From: Thiohalorhabdus denitrificans
GTDB taxonomy: Bacteria > Pseudomonadota > Gammaproteobacteria > Thiohalorhabdales > Thiohalorhabdaceae
Assembly: GCF_001399755.1 (NCBI RefSeq)
Contig: NZ_LJCP01000006.1
Span: 124,001 to 188,000, forward strand
DNA length: 64,000 nt
Direction of reading: 5' to 3'
The notes under the pieces were generated by a model, which was given only the letters and a program-made list of their open reading frames with translations, ran no database searches and was not told the DNA's origin. This document shows positions 41,106 through 49,634 of the stretch, one piece after another (the stretch's first letter is position 1; every line of letters begins with the position of its first letter). The position numbers were made by a program, and so were the translations under genes.

Positions 41106-41902
41106 CGGATAATCGCATCCTTCCAGAGGAACAGGATCCATCCGCCGGCCGCCAGGAAGGGCCCGAAGGGGATGGCCAAGTGCCTGTCGCCCCCCCGCAG
41201 GAGGATCAGCAGGCCACCGATTAGGCTACCCATCAGGGCCGCCAGGAACAAGGTGAGCAGAACCGCCACGGGCCCGATCCAGGCGCCGAGGGCGCCCAGC
41301 AGCTTGAGGTCGCCCCCGCCGAGCCCCTCCCGGCCGGTGGCCCGCTGGTAGGCCCAGCCCGCCAGGAACAGCAGCCCGTACCCGAGCAGGGCCCCCAGGC
41401 CGGCGGCCAGCAGGCTCGGCGGGGCCCCCGGGGCGCCGGGCGGGACGGCGGGAAGCGCGAGGAAGGCGGCGGCCAGCGCGTACAGCAGCCCCAGGGCGCC
41501 CAGCGGCAGGGTGAGCCGGTTCGGCAGGAGCTGCAGGTCCAGGTCGATACGGGTCAGCACCAGCAGAAGCCAGGTGAACACCAGGGCGGGGCCCAGGGTC
41601 CAGACCGGCCCGATGACCCAGGCTGTCACCGCGCCGAGGATGCCGGCGGCCAGCTCGGTAAGCGGGTAGGTCGCCGAGATGGGGGACCCGCAGCCCCGGC
41701 AGCGGCCGCGCAGGATCAGGTAGCTGAGCAGGGGGATGTTCTCCCAGGGGCTCAGGCGGTGGCCACACTCTGGGCAGGCGGAGGCGGGACGGACGATGGA
41801 GGCCGCGCGAGGCAGGCGGTGGGCCACCACGTTCAGGAAGCTGCCCACGATCAGGCCCAGCAGGCCGGTGGCGGCAACGAGAAGACCGGTTTCGGGGCTC
41901 AT
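41072..41902 (-). CDS. pilD: Type IV prepilin peptidase / N-methyltransferase
   Basis: Cleaves the class III leader of prepilins and methylates the new N-terminal Phe. The 276-residue membrane protein has the family start GSFLNVVAHRLP, the four-Cys zinc motif (CPECGH...CRGCGS) at about 43-71, and the two catalytic Asp sites: TRIDLDLQLLPN and GLGGGDLKLLGALGAWIG. About seven helices follow. It overlaps pilR by four bases. It is expected to process the short pilin at 51.9 kb. Confidence 0.95.
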   Translation of the reverse strand: MSPETGLLVAATGLLGLIVGSFLNVVAHRLPRAASIVRPASACPECGHRLSPWENIPLLSYLILRGRCRGCGSPISATYPLTELAAGILGAVTAWVIGPVWTLGPALVFTWLLLVLTRIDLDLQLLPNRLTLPLGALGLLYALAAAFLALPAVPPGAPGAPPSLLAAGLGALLGYGLLFLAGWAYQRATGREGLGGGDLKLLGALGAWIGPVAVLLTLFLAALMGSLIGGLLILLRGGDRHLAIPFGPFLAAGGWILFLWKDAIIRWYFALSGLSG

Positions 41903-43266
41903 TCCATCCCCAGCTTCTGGATGCGGTAGCGCAGGGAGCGCAGGCTCACCCCCAGCCGGTGGGCGGCGGCGGTCTTGTTGCCGCCGGTGGCCTCCAGGGC
42001 CTGACGGATCAGGCCGCGCTCCACCTCTGCCAGGTGGTGGTCGAGCTGGAACCCCCCGCCCATGGGGGTTTCCGTCGCGGCGGCGGCTTCCTCCGCCGCT
42101 TCCGCCTCCGAGGCGGCGCGCTCGCGGCCGCCCTGGACGTTCTCGGCGGGGATGGTGTCGCCGTCGGTCAGGCTTACCGCCCGCTCCAGGATGTTCTCCA
42201 GCTCGCGGACGTTGCCGCGCAGAGGCATGGCCCGCAGCCTGTCCAGGGCCCCCGGGCTCAGGATGGGTGGCGGCGGATCGTCCCGGCGGCGGAAACGGCG
42301 GGCGAGCAGGGCTGTGGCGATCTCGGGGATGTCCTCCGGGTGCTCGCGGAGGGCGGGAAGGTGGATCTGCAGCACGTCCAGGCGGTAGTACAGGTCCTCC
42401 CGGAAGCGGCCCGCCTCCACTTCCTCTTCTAGGTCCTTGTTGGTGGCGGCGAGGATGCGCACGTCCACCGGGATCTCGCGGGTGGCCCCCAGGGGCCGGA
42501 TGGCCCGCTCCTGGAGGGCGCGCAGCAGGTTGGCCTGCACGGACAGGCCCAGGTCCCCCACCTCGTCCAGGAACAGGGTGCCCCCTTCCGCCTCCTGGAA
42601 CAGGCCCTTCTTGTTTGTGGCGGCGCCAGTGAAGGCCCCCTTGTGGTAGCCGAACAGCTCGCTCTCGATGAGGTGCTCGGGGATGGCGGCGCAGTTCACC
42701 GGGACGAAGGGATGGCGGGCCCGCAGGCTGGCCTTGTGGATGGAGCGGGCTACCAGCTCCTTGCCGGTGCCGCTTTCGCCGGTGATCAGCACCGGGGCCT
42801 CGCTGCGCGCCACCCGTGCCACGCGGGAGCGCACGGCATCCATGGTGGCGCTCTGGCCCACTAGGTCCGAGTCCAGCTCTTCCGGCTCGGCGCTCGCCGC
42901 CTGGGTAAGGCGCAGGCCGTGCTGGGCCAAGGCGCGCAGCCGGTTGGTGTCGATGGGCTTGGACAGGTAGTCGTAGGCCCCGGCCCGCATTGCCTCCACG
43001 GCGCTCTCCGGGGTGCCATAGGCGGTTATCACTGCCACCGCCGGCGCCGGACGCAGCGCGGCGCTCTCCTCCACCAGGGCCATGCCGTTGCCGTCGGGCA
43101 GCCGCAGGTCGGTGAGGATCAGGTCCGGGGCCTCCTCAGCGAGCGCCTGCCGGGCCTCGGCGAGAGTCCCGGCCTCGCGCACCTCGAAGCCGAGCGGCTC
43201 CACGGTGAGGCCGATGAGCTCCCGTATGGAGGGCTCGTCATCCACTATGAGCAGGACCGGATTCAC
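41899..43266 (-). CDS. pilR: Sigma-54-dependent response regulator PilR
   Basis: A 455-residue NtrC-family activator. The receiver domain (1-120) has VDDEPSIRE and phospho-acceptor Asp in [13 protein letters not shown] (about 54). The AAA+ domain (about 140-370) has GESGTGKE, the sigma-54 contact loop GAFTGA and [11 protein letters not shown]. The C-terminal Fis-type helix-turn-helix is [22 protein letters not shown]. Phosphorylated by PilS, it should activate the sigma-54 promoter found in front of pilA in this window. It overlaps pilS by 29 bases. Confidence 0.94.
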   Translation of the reverse strand: MNPVLLIVDDEPSIRELIGLTVEPLGFEVREAGTLAEARQALAEEAPDLILTDLRLPDGNGMALVEESAALRPAPAVAVITAYGTPESAVEAMRAGAYDYLSKPIDTNRLRALAQHGLRLTQAASAEPEELDSDLVGQSATMDAVRSRVARVARSEAPVLITGESGTGKELVARSIHKASLRARHPFVPVNCAAIPEHLIESELFGYHKGAFTGAATNKKGLFQEAEGGTLFLDEVGDLGLSVQANLLRALQERAIRPLGATREIPVDVRILAATNKDLEEEVEAGRFREDLYYRLDVLQIHLPALREHPEDIPEIATALLARRFRRRDDPPPPILSPGALDRLRAMPLRGNVRELENILERAVSLTDGDTIPAENVQGGRERAASEAEAAEEAAAATETPMGGGFQLDHHLAEVERGLIRQALEATGGNKTAAAHRLGVSLRSLRYRIQKLGME

Positions 43267-44863
43267 CTGTTTCCCCCTTTGAACAGTGTCGCGGCAGTTC
43301 CACGGCGACGCAGGCTCCCCCGCCCGGCCGGTCGCCGATGGCGATTGTACCGTGATTGGCTTCCACCAGCTCCCGGATCAGTCCCAGGCCCAGGCCCGTC
43401 CCCTCGGGCGAGGTGGTGTAGAAGGGCTCGAAGACCGTCTCGCGCAGCCGCTCGGAAATCCCCGGGCCGTGGTCCAGGACCTCCAGCCGGACCCGCTCGG
43501 CCCCCGCCGCCCGGGCGCGGATCCGCCCCGGCGTATCGGCGGAGGCGCCGCCGTGCCGGACGGCGTTGACCCCCAGGTTCCACAGGATCTGCTGCAGGTG
43601 GCCCTCGTCCACGCAGGCCGTCAGCCCATCCGGGGCCTCCCAGTGGAAACAGCCCGGATTTTCCGGGCCGGACTCGCTGGCCAGCAGGCGGACGGCCCCC
43701 TCCAGCATGGGTCCCACCTCCAGCTCCCGCGCCTGTCCGTTGGGGGGGCGGAGGTGGCGGAGGAGGGTCTCCACCCACTCGTCCAGGCGTCGGGTCTCGC
43801 GCTGGATGATGCCCGTCAGGCGGCCGTCGGCGCCTTGCTCGTCCAGGAGCTGTCCGGCGTGCTGGATGGAGCTTAAGGGGTTCCGGATCTCGTGGGCAAG
43901 GTTAGCGGACAGCCGCCCGAGGGCGGCCAAACGCTCGGTGAGCTCCTGGGCGTGCTGCCGTCGCCGGGCCTCGGTGAGATCGTAGAGGCTGATCAGGGTG
44001 GTCTGGTGCCCGGGGAAGCCGAGGGGGGTGAAGCGGAAGGCGAGGACGTGGGGCTCCTGGTGCGGCTCTCCGTAGGATTCGGCCTGGAGCTCCCCGGTCT
44101 CCGGGCCGAGGCCCCGCCGCCATTGGCGAAAGGCCCGGAAAAGCCGGGGGCTGCGGCTGTCCAGCTGCTCCAGCTCGGGCGCGGGGGCGGGGGCCAGGAA
44201 GCGGTCGGCCTGGGGGTTGGCGAAACGGATGGCCCCCTGGTCCTCCACCACCAGTAGACCGTTGTCCACGCGGTCCAGAACCTGCTCGGTCAGGGCGGTG
44301 AGGGTGTGGACGTCCTGGGCCCGGCGGTGGGCCTGCTGTTGATGGCGCAGGAGCCGGGTGGTCAGGCCGTCGCTCAGCGCCGCCAGGGCAACAAGCAGCA
44401 GGCCCTGCAGCGCCAGGGCGCGGATGGCGACGTCGGGCTCCGGCCCGCCTAGGAGCAGGTAGCCCAGTCCCTGCAGCAGGAAGGCCGCGGCAGCCGCGTA
44501 GAAGGAGACCCCCGGCCCGAGCAAAAAGCTGGAGGAGACCACCACCAGGGGGTAGAGGAACACCAGGGGCCCGTCGATGGGACCGGAGAACCATACGAGG
44601 TGGGTGGCGGCCAGGAAGTCCCCGACCACCAGCGCTCCGGCAAGGCGGACGGGGTGCCCCCCGGCGCGCAGCCGGTAGAGGACCCACAGGCCCACCACTA
44701 CCTCGATCCACAGGGCCGCGGCGAGATCGCGGAGGGCGAGAGGTTCGAAGGGAGCCAGCTGCCCCCAGCGAACCGTGACGGCAGCCAACAACAGAACCAG
44801 CGCTGTCCGGTAGAGAACCGACCGCCGCAGGTTGGCGAGGGAAGGCGTCCAGCCGTTGGGCAT
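43238..44863 (-). CDS. pilS: Sensor histidine kinase PilS
   Basis: A 541-residue membrane sensor kinase. Residues about 15-180 contain six hydrophobic helices, as in PilS, followed by a PAS-like segment (LDRVDNGLLVVEDQGAIRFAN), the HisKA box ANLAHEIRNPLSSIQHAG (His about 325) and the HATPase domain with N-box LGVNAVRHGG, DHGPGI and GTGLGLGL. In Pseudomonas PilS senses pilin in the membrane and controls PilR. It lies 10 bases downstream of pilC. Confidence 0.93.
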   Translation of the reverse strand: MPNGWTPSLANLRRSVLYRTALVLLLAAVTVRWGQLAPFEPLALRDLAAALWIEVVVGLWVLYRLRAGGHPVRLAGALVVGDFLAATHLVWFSGPIDGPLVFLYPLVVVSSSFLLGPGVSFYAAAAAFLLQGLGYLLLGGPEPDVAIRALALQGLLLVALAALSDGLTTRLLRHQQQAHRRAQDVHTLTALTEQVLDRVDNGLLVVEDQGAIRFANPQADRFLAPAPAPELEQLDSRSPRLFRAFRQWRRGLGPETGELQAESYGEPHQEPHVLAFRFTPLGFPGHQTTLISLYDLTEARRRQHAQELTERLAALGRLSANLAHEIRNPLSSIQHAGQLLDEQGADGRLTGIIQRETRRLDEWVETLLRHLRPPNGQARELEVGPMLEGAVRLLASESGPENPGCFHWEAPDGLTACVDEGHLQQILWNLGVNAVRHGGASADTPGRIRARAAGAERVRLEVLDHGPGISERLRETVFEPFYTTSPEGTGLGLGLIRELVEANHGTIAIGDRPGGGACVAVELPRHCSKGETGESGPAHSG

Positions 44864-44872
44864 GGTGTCGAA

Positions 44873-46105
44873 TTAGCCGACTGCCTCGCCCATCTTGAAG
44901 ATCGGCAGGTACATGGAGATCACCAGGCCGCCCAGGACCACGCCCAGCACCACCATGATGATGGGCTCCAGCAGGTCGGTGAGGCCGTCCACGGCGGCGT
45001 CCACCTCGGATTCGTAGAAGTCGGCGATCTTGGCCAGCATGGTTTCCAGGCTTCCCGATTCCTCGCCGATGGCGATCATCTGGGTGACCATGGCGGGAAA
45101 AATGCCACTGTTCTCCATAGGGTCCGAAAGCCGCTGCCCCTGGCTCACGGCGTCCTGGGTGCTTTCCATGGCCTCCTGGATAACCCGGTTGCCTGCGGTG
45201 CGGCTGACGGTCTCCAGGATCTCCAGCATGGGCACGCCGGCGGCGGTAAGGGTGGCAAAAGTGCGCGTCATGCGGGCCACGGAGGCCTTGAGGGCGATGT
45301 CGCCGAAGACGGGAAGCTTCAATATCTGTTTATCCACAGTGTAGTGGAATCGCTCAAAGCGACGGTAGGCTTCCCGGAAGGCGAAGAAAAAGGCCGCGAT
45401 GCCCCCGAAAATCCAGTACCAGTTGGCTTGGAAGCTGTTGGAGAGGTCGATGACAAACTGGGTGGGGGCTGGCAAGGAGGATCCGAAGCCGGCGAAGATC
45501 TCCTTGAACTGCGGGATCACCCAGACCAATAGCACCGTCGTTACCAGACCAGCCACCACGATGACCGCGGTGGGGTAGAACATGGCCGATTTGACCTTGG
45601 CCCGGAGTGCCTCGGTCTTCTCCAGATAGGTGGCCAGGCGGTCCAGTACGGTGTCGAGGATGCCGCCCTTCTCGCCGGCCCGGACCATGTTCACGTAGAG
45701 CTCGTCGAAGACCTGAGGGTGGGCGGCAAGGGCGTCCTGCAGGGGCTCCCCACTCGCGATGTCGTCGGCGACCTGGTCGATCACCTTGCGCATGGAGCCG
45801 TTCTCGCTGCCCTTGGCGATGAGCCGGAAGGCCTCCACCAGGGGCAGGCCGGCATTGATCATGGTAGACAACTGACGGGTCATGACCACCACATCCTGGG
45901 TGGTGATCTTCTGTTTTTTCTGGAAAAGCGGCTGGGGCTTTTTCTTGACCCGGGCGGGGATGATGCCCTTGCGACGGAGGGCGGCGGTGGCCGCCTCCAC
46001 CGAGACGGCCTCGATCTCCCCCTTCTGCGTGGTTCCCTGACGGTCCCGTCCCTTCCACTGGAACTCGATTTGTTTAGGCTTCTCCGCCTGCTTCCCTTCC
46101 GCCAT
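44873..46105 (-). CDS. pilC: Type IV pilus inner-membrane platform protein PilC
   Basis: A 410-residue platform protein that couples the pilus motors to subunit assembly. There are two repeated T2SSF domains (about 75-200 and 280-400), each ending in a helix, with three membrane segments in all (about 180-205, 230-250, 380-400). Typical motifs are RQLSTMINAGLPLVEAF and FATLTAAGVPMLEIL. The N-terminus is Lys-rich and polar. pilB, normally directly upstream, is replaced here by aroE. Base composition is intermediate between the pil regulators and the low-G+C segment upstream. Confidence 0.95.
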   Translation of the reverse strand: MAEGKQAEKPKQIEFQWKGRDRQGTTQKGEIEAVSVEAATAALRRKGIIPARVKKKPQPLFQKKQKITTQDVVVMTRQLSTMINAGLPLVEAFRLIAKGSENGSMRKVIDQVADDIASGEPLQDALAAHPQVFDELYVNMVRAGEKGGILDTVLDRLATYLEKTEALRAKVKSAMFYPTAVIVVAGLVTTVLLVWVIPQFKEIFAGFGSSLPAPTQFVIDLSNSFQANWYWIFGGIAAFFFAFREAYRRFERFHYTVDKQILKLPVFGDIALKASVARMTRTFATLTAAGVPMLEILETVSRTAGNRVIQEAMESTQDAVSQGQRLSDPMENSGIFPAMVTQMIAIGEESGSLETMLAKIADFYESEVDAAVDGLTDLLEPIIMVVLGVVLGGLVISMYLPIFKMGEAVG

Positions 46106-46130
46106 ATGCCTGTTTCCCCTTATGGGCGGG

Positions 46131-46982
46131 TCAAGTTCCCAATTGTCCCTGTAGCCGATGGATTAACGACTCCACCACCGGCTCACTCCCGGTCCAGCGA
46201 GAATAGCTTATGGCCCCCTGGCGGACTAGCATTCCAAGGCCGTTGGCTACAGGAAGCCCAAGCTGGATTGCTGAATGAAGGAGGGGCGTCCGGGCGGGAC
46301 TATAGATAAGGTCGTAGACGATGGTTCCCTGAAGGGCATGGGTCAAATCTAATTCCGGGATGCTTTCACCCTTTAGGCCGAGGCTGGTGGTATTTACCAC
46401 GAGGCCACTCTGCTTCAATGCTGGGTTGATAGTTTGGATATCTAGCCCCATGCCTCGGCCGGATTGGGGGGCCATTTCCGAGGCAACTTGTTGGGCCCTT
46501 TTTTTATCCCGATTAGCAATGAAGATTTCCGGCAAACCCGCTTTCCGCAAAGCATAGACAACCGCCCGGGAGGCTCCCCCTGCCCCGAGTACAAGGGCTG
46601 GTTTTTCGACCCATTTCATGTCCGAAAAGCGGTGCCGAAGATCTTCTAGAAACCCGATTTGGTCAGTATTGTCACCAGTAAGCAGTTCGCCGTTGTTGAT
46701 GATGGTGTTGACTGCCCCTATGGCTCGAGCGCTTTCAGTCAATTCATCAAGGAACGGTATGACAGTTTCTTTATGGGGAACGGTAATGTTTACCCCACGT
46801 AGGCCAAGAACTGTTACGGAAGAGACGGCGGCTTCTAGATTCTCGGGAGAAATCCGAAAGGGGACGTATATAGTATCCAACCCAGAAGTTTCAGAGAAAT
46901 CCGCATGGATTATTGGGGATAGACTATGTTCCACAGGGTCCCCGAATAATCCCAGGACAGTGGTGTTTCCGGTAATTTGCAA
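46131..46982 (-). CDS. aroE: Shikimate dehydrogenase
   Basis: NADPH-dependent reduction of 3-dehydroshikimate. The 283-residue protein has the substrate motif VEHSLSPIIHADF, catalytic Lys in ITVPHKETVIP, NTI and GDNTDQIGF, and the NADP motif LGAGGASRAVVYAL. TTG at 46982 is chosen: GGAG lies 7 bases upstream and it starts four bases after the ABC gene stop, whereas an earlier in-frame start would overlap that gene. Base composition is low for this genome (25 G+C in the 60 bases from 46741), unlike aroKB, so it may be acquired with the flanking genes. Confidence 0.92.
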   Translation of the reverse strand: MQITGNTTVLGLFGDPVEHSLSPIIHADFSETSGLDTIYVPFRISPENLEAAVSSVTVLGLRGVNITVPHKETVIPFLDELTESARAIGAVNTIINNGELLTGDNTDQIGFLEDLRHRFSDMKWVEKPALVLGAGGASRAVVYALRKAGLPEIFIANRDKKRAQQVASEMAPQSGRGMGLDIQTINPALKQSGLVVNTTSLGLKGESIPELDLTHALQGTIVYDLIYSPARTPLLHSAIQLGLPVANGLGMLVRQGAISYSRWTGSEPVVESLIHRLQGQLGT

Positions 46983-46986
46983 AGCG

Positions 46987-47979
46987 CTACTCCGGCGCGG
47001 TAGAAACGTTGTTTTTAGTGGTAATGCTCCAGTCGCCAATCATCTGGGTCATAGCGTCTTCGAGGCCCGGGCCGGCGGGACGCACCTCCAGGATTTGGTG
47101 CCCGGCCTCCTCCAGTTTGTGGAGCATGGACCAGAGGGAATCCGGGTGGCTAATAGCGACCCATCGATTCCCACCTTCAAGCCGGGCCCCGACTCCGGCA
47201 GGCTCCTGTTCCCCTTTGGATCGGATTACATACTCCGAGAGGTGGTCCGCTACGATCTCGGAAGGTGATCCGACCCGCTGCAGTTCGCCCCCGTGGAGAA
47301 TTCCTATACGATCGGCCAACCGTTCAACATCGGCAAGTATGTGGGAGCTGAACAAAATGGTGCCTCCCCGGTCCCGGAAATCAACCAGAAGGTTTACCAC
47401 CTGTTTTCGCCAAATAGGATCTAAACCGCTCAGAGGCTCATCAAGAATCAAAAGGTTGGGGGTGCCAGCCAAGGCATGCCCGATTGCAGCCCGCTGAAGC
47501 ATTCCTTTGGAAAATTTTCGCAAAGGCTTCCCAGTGACCCCAGACAGGCCGAGCTCGTCCAGCAAATAGGTGATGCGTTCACTGGCTGTGCTGGTGGAGA
47601 GCCCGTGGACCCGGGCGGCTCCCATCAAGGTTTCCCATGGAGATAGGTGGCCATAGAGGGCGGGATTTTCGGGAAGGAAGCCAAGGGATTTCCGGCTCGG
47701 AGCTTGGCTAGCGGGAGCCCCATTGATCCAAGCTGCTCCATCAGATGGGAACAGCAACCCAAGAAGCAGTTTGATGGTGGTGCTTTTTCCCGCGCCGTTC
47801 GGGCCTACGAGGCCGAACGCCTCCCCCGGCCTGAGCTGCAAGCTTAAACCGTTCAGCGCTGTCACCTTGCGGGGCCGGCGGAACCACTGCCGATCCGTAA
47901 AAACTTTGGATAAGGTGCGGGTCTCGAGCGGAGGTTCCGCCGTCGTTCGGTTACCACCGAAAGAGATGAGACTAACCAT
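46987..47979 (-). CDS. ABC transporter ATP-binding protein (ABC-2 type exporter)
   Basis: A 330-residue cassette of the CcmA/NatA group. Walker A is GPNGAGKSTTIK near residue 60, the signature is the degenerate KFSKGMLQRAAIG, Walker B with the catalytic Glu is LLILDEPLSGLDP, and the H-loop is FSSHIL. A C-terminal extension of about 90 residues follows. The permease partner is encoded two genes upstream (48831-49628). Substrate unknown; placement in a pilus cluster suggests export linked to pilus or envelope assembly. It overlaps its upstream neighbour by 8 bases. Confidence 0.9.
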   Translation of the reverse strand: MVSLISFGGNRTTAEPPLETRTLSKVFTDRQWFRRPRKVTALNGLSLQLRPGEAFGLVGPNGAGKSTTIKLLLGLLFPSDGAAWINGAPASQAPSRKSLGFLPENPALYGHLSPWETLMGAARVHGLSTSTASERITYLLDELGLSGVTGKPLRKFSKGMLQRAAIGHALAGTPNLLILDEPLSGLDPIWRKQVVNLLVDFRDRGGTILFSSHILADVERLADRIGILHGGELQRVGSPSEIVADHLSEYVIRSKGEQEPAGVGARLEGGNRWVAISHPDSLWSMLHKLEEAGHQILEVRPAGPGLEDAMTQMIGDWSITTKNNVSTAPE

Positions 47980-48826
47980 TTTGACCTCGGTTCGAGGAGA
48001 GGGTCTTTGGCGGTGTGATTATGACATGGCCATCGGTATCCAGCTGGTAGCCGCGTTTGAATGGGTCCTCTGGAATTTCCTTAAGCCCTGCGAACCCGAT
48101 CAGATCAGGAAGGGTGTCAGGGGATTGACCGGTTTTCTGGCGATAGGATCTTTCGGCCTCTTGAAGGCGGATAAGCCCCCGCAATTGGTCTTGGCGCTTG
48201 TCCAGATCCCTCTTCAGTTGTCTGTGTCTGGTCGATTCCGCCATTGCTTGAACCATTTTCAGGGCCTCTTGGGGGCGGGTTCCTAGCGAAATCCATCTTC
48301 CCGCAAGAGAACGGAGGCCCGCCTTTTGGGGGTTGGAGGTCCGATCGGCCGCTTTAAGGATATAATGGGCGCCGGATTCGGGGTCTTTAGCGAAATAATA
48401 CAAGTTAAAGCCGGCGAAATAAGCGGGGAGCCAGTCCCAGGGCCGCTCCCGCGTGGCCGCCACTTGGATCCGCTGGTTGAGACGGTGGAAGCCCTCCCAG
48501 GGCAACGTTGCCTGTGCTTGATAGTAAGCGTCCTCATGGGAGGGGTTCAGAGCCATGGTGGTCTCCAGAAGGTCCCCAAACAGTTTGGTTTCTTGCCGGT
48601 TATCCAGGTGCGTGCCAACCACCATTGCCTTAAAAATGCCCAAATTTGCAGCAAGGTATGAATCCCCCGCCGCCATCCCCGTTGCAACGGGTGGGGGTAG
48701 AACGAGGGTAAGGTCCGGATCGAGCTTCCCATTCCGTGGATGTTGAAAATGAAGCCACCATCCCCCCCATAGGAAAGCGATCGCTCCCAGTAGGATCATT
48801 AACGGGATAGATGTTTTGGCCAGCAT
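47972..48826 (-). CDS. Membrane-anchored helical-repeat (TPR-like) protein
   Basis: A 284-residue protein with one N-terminal membrane segment (about 7-27), then an extended extracytoplasmic region. Residues about 65-210 are helical and alternate in the way of TPR repeats (LNPSHEDAYYQAQATLPWEG). The C-terminal part (DTLPDLIGFAGLKEIPEDPFKRGYQLDTDGHVI) resembles the end of type II pseudopilin-like domains. The ATG at 48826 is 4 bases after the permease stop. It lies between permease and ATPase genes of one exporter, so a role with that exporter is likely but unproven. Confidence 0.7.
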   Translation of the reverse strand: MLAKTSIPLMILLGAIAFLWGGWWLHFQHPRNGKLDPDLTLVLPPPVATGMAAGDSYLAANLGIFKAMVVGTHLDNRQETKLFGDLLETTMALNPSHEDAYYQAQATLPWEGFHRLNQRIQVAATRERPWDWLPAYFAGFNLYYFAKDPESGAHYILKAADRTSNPQKAGLRSLAGRWISLGTRPQEALKMVQAMAESTRHRQLKRDLDKRQDQLRGLIRLQEAERSYRQKTGQSPDTLPDLIGFAGLKEIPEDPFKRGYQLDTDGHVIITPPKTLSSNRGQNG

Positions 48827-48830
48827 GGCT

Positions 48831-49628
48831 CTAACCGAACTCGCGGCGGTTGAAAACCAGTACCGACAGACCAAGCAAAAGCAAAATATAGCCCGCTCCA
48901 TTGGCCAATGCTGCCAATATGAAATCGGTTTCCGGCCACTGGCCGTAAAGGAGCCCATCTCGGAAATCCAGTCGGCTCAGGTCAGGAAGTAGCCATCGAA
49001 TGAAGTTAAGAGGGCCTTCGAAGCCTTTTTCTAGGCCTCTAGCCTGCTCGGAGGATAGATAAGCCAAAACCGGTCCCAGCGTCCTAGCGGCCCAGGCAAA
49101 GGCCAGACCCAAGAGGAAAGGGAGAAGGGGCGAGGTGGAGACACTGCTGAGAAGCCAGGTAAAAGCGGCAACCGTCATCAAATCCACCCACAGGCCACCA
49201 ACAACACCTGCCACAGCTATTCCGTTGTTAACCGGGGTAGATTGCTGATATCCAAAACCGGCGGCGGATCCCAGTCCAGCCAATAAAAGCCCAAAGACAA
49301 CAAGAGCGGCAAGGACCAAAAGCCCCAAACCTAAAAATCGCCCTAGAACATAGCTCCTACGGGGGAGGGGGTAGGTCAGGGTGGAAAACAGGACCTTTCG
49401 ATCGATGTCCCGGGAGAACAGTTCCTGGGTCCAAAATAGAACCAACAGCACGCCCAGGATGCGAATGGCCGATACCCCGACATCCATGGCAATGGTGGCC
49501 GGGTGCCGTCCGGAAAAGAAGGAGGCGAAATAAGCCGCTACCATGGCTAAGAGGCCCACCAGGACAAGGGCGAAGAAGCTCCGACTTCGCACTCCTAGCC
49601 TGAGCCCAGTCAAAAAATGGAAGTACAT
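48831..49628 (-). CDS. ABC-2 type transporter permease
   Basis: A 265-residue membrane protein with six predicted helices, including LVLVGLLAMVAAYFASFF and IRILGVLLVLFWTQELF. The cytosolic loop SRDIDRKVLFSTLTYPLPRRSYVLGRFLG matches the 'E-R-x-x-G-T-x-x-x-x-L-x-x-P' loop of ABC-2 permeases. It partners with the ATPase at 46987-47979. It is 6 bases from the O-antigen-ligase-like gene, so the set is one operon. Confidence 0.85.
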   Translation of the reverse strand: MYFHFLTGLRLGVRSRSFFALVLVGLLAMVAAYFASFFSGRHPATIAMDVGVSAIRILGVLLVLFWTQELFSRDIDRKVLFSTLTYPLPRRSYVLGRFLGLGLLVLAALVVFGLLLAGLGSAAGFGYQQSTPVNNGIAVAGVVGGLWVDLMTVAAFTWLLSSVSTSPLLPFLLGLAFAWAARTLGPVLAYLSSEQARGLEKGFEGPLNFIRWLLPDLSRLDFRDGLLYGQWPETDFILAALANGAGYILLLLGLSVLVFNRREFG

Positions 49629-49634
49629 GATGCA

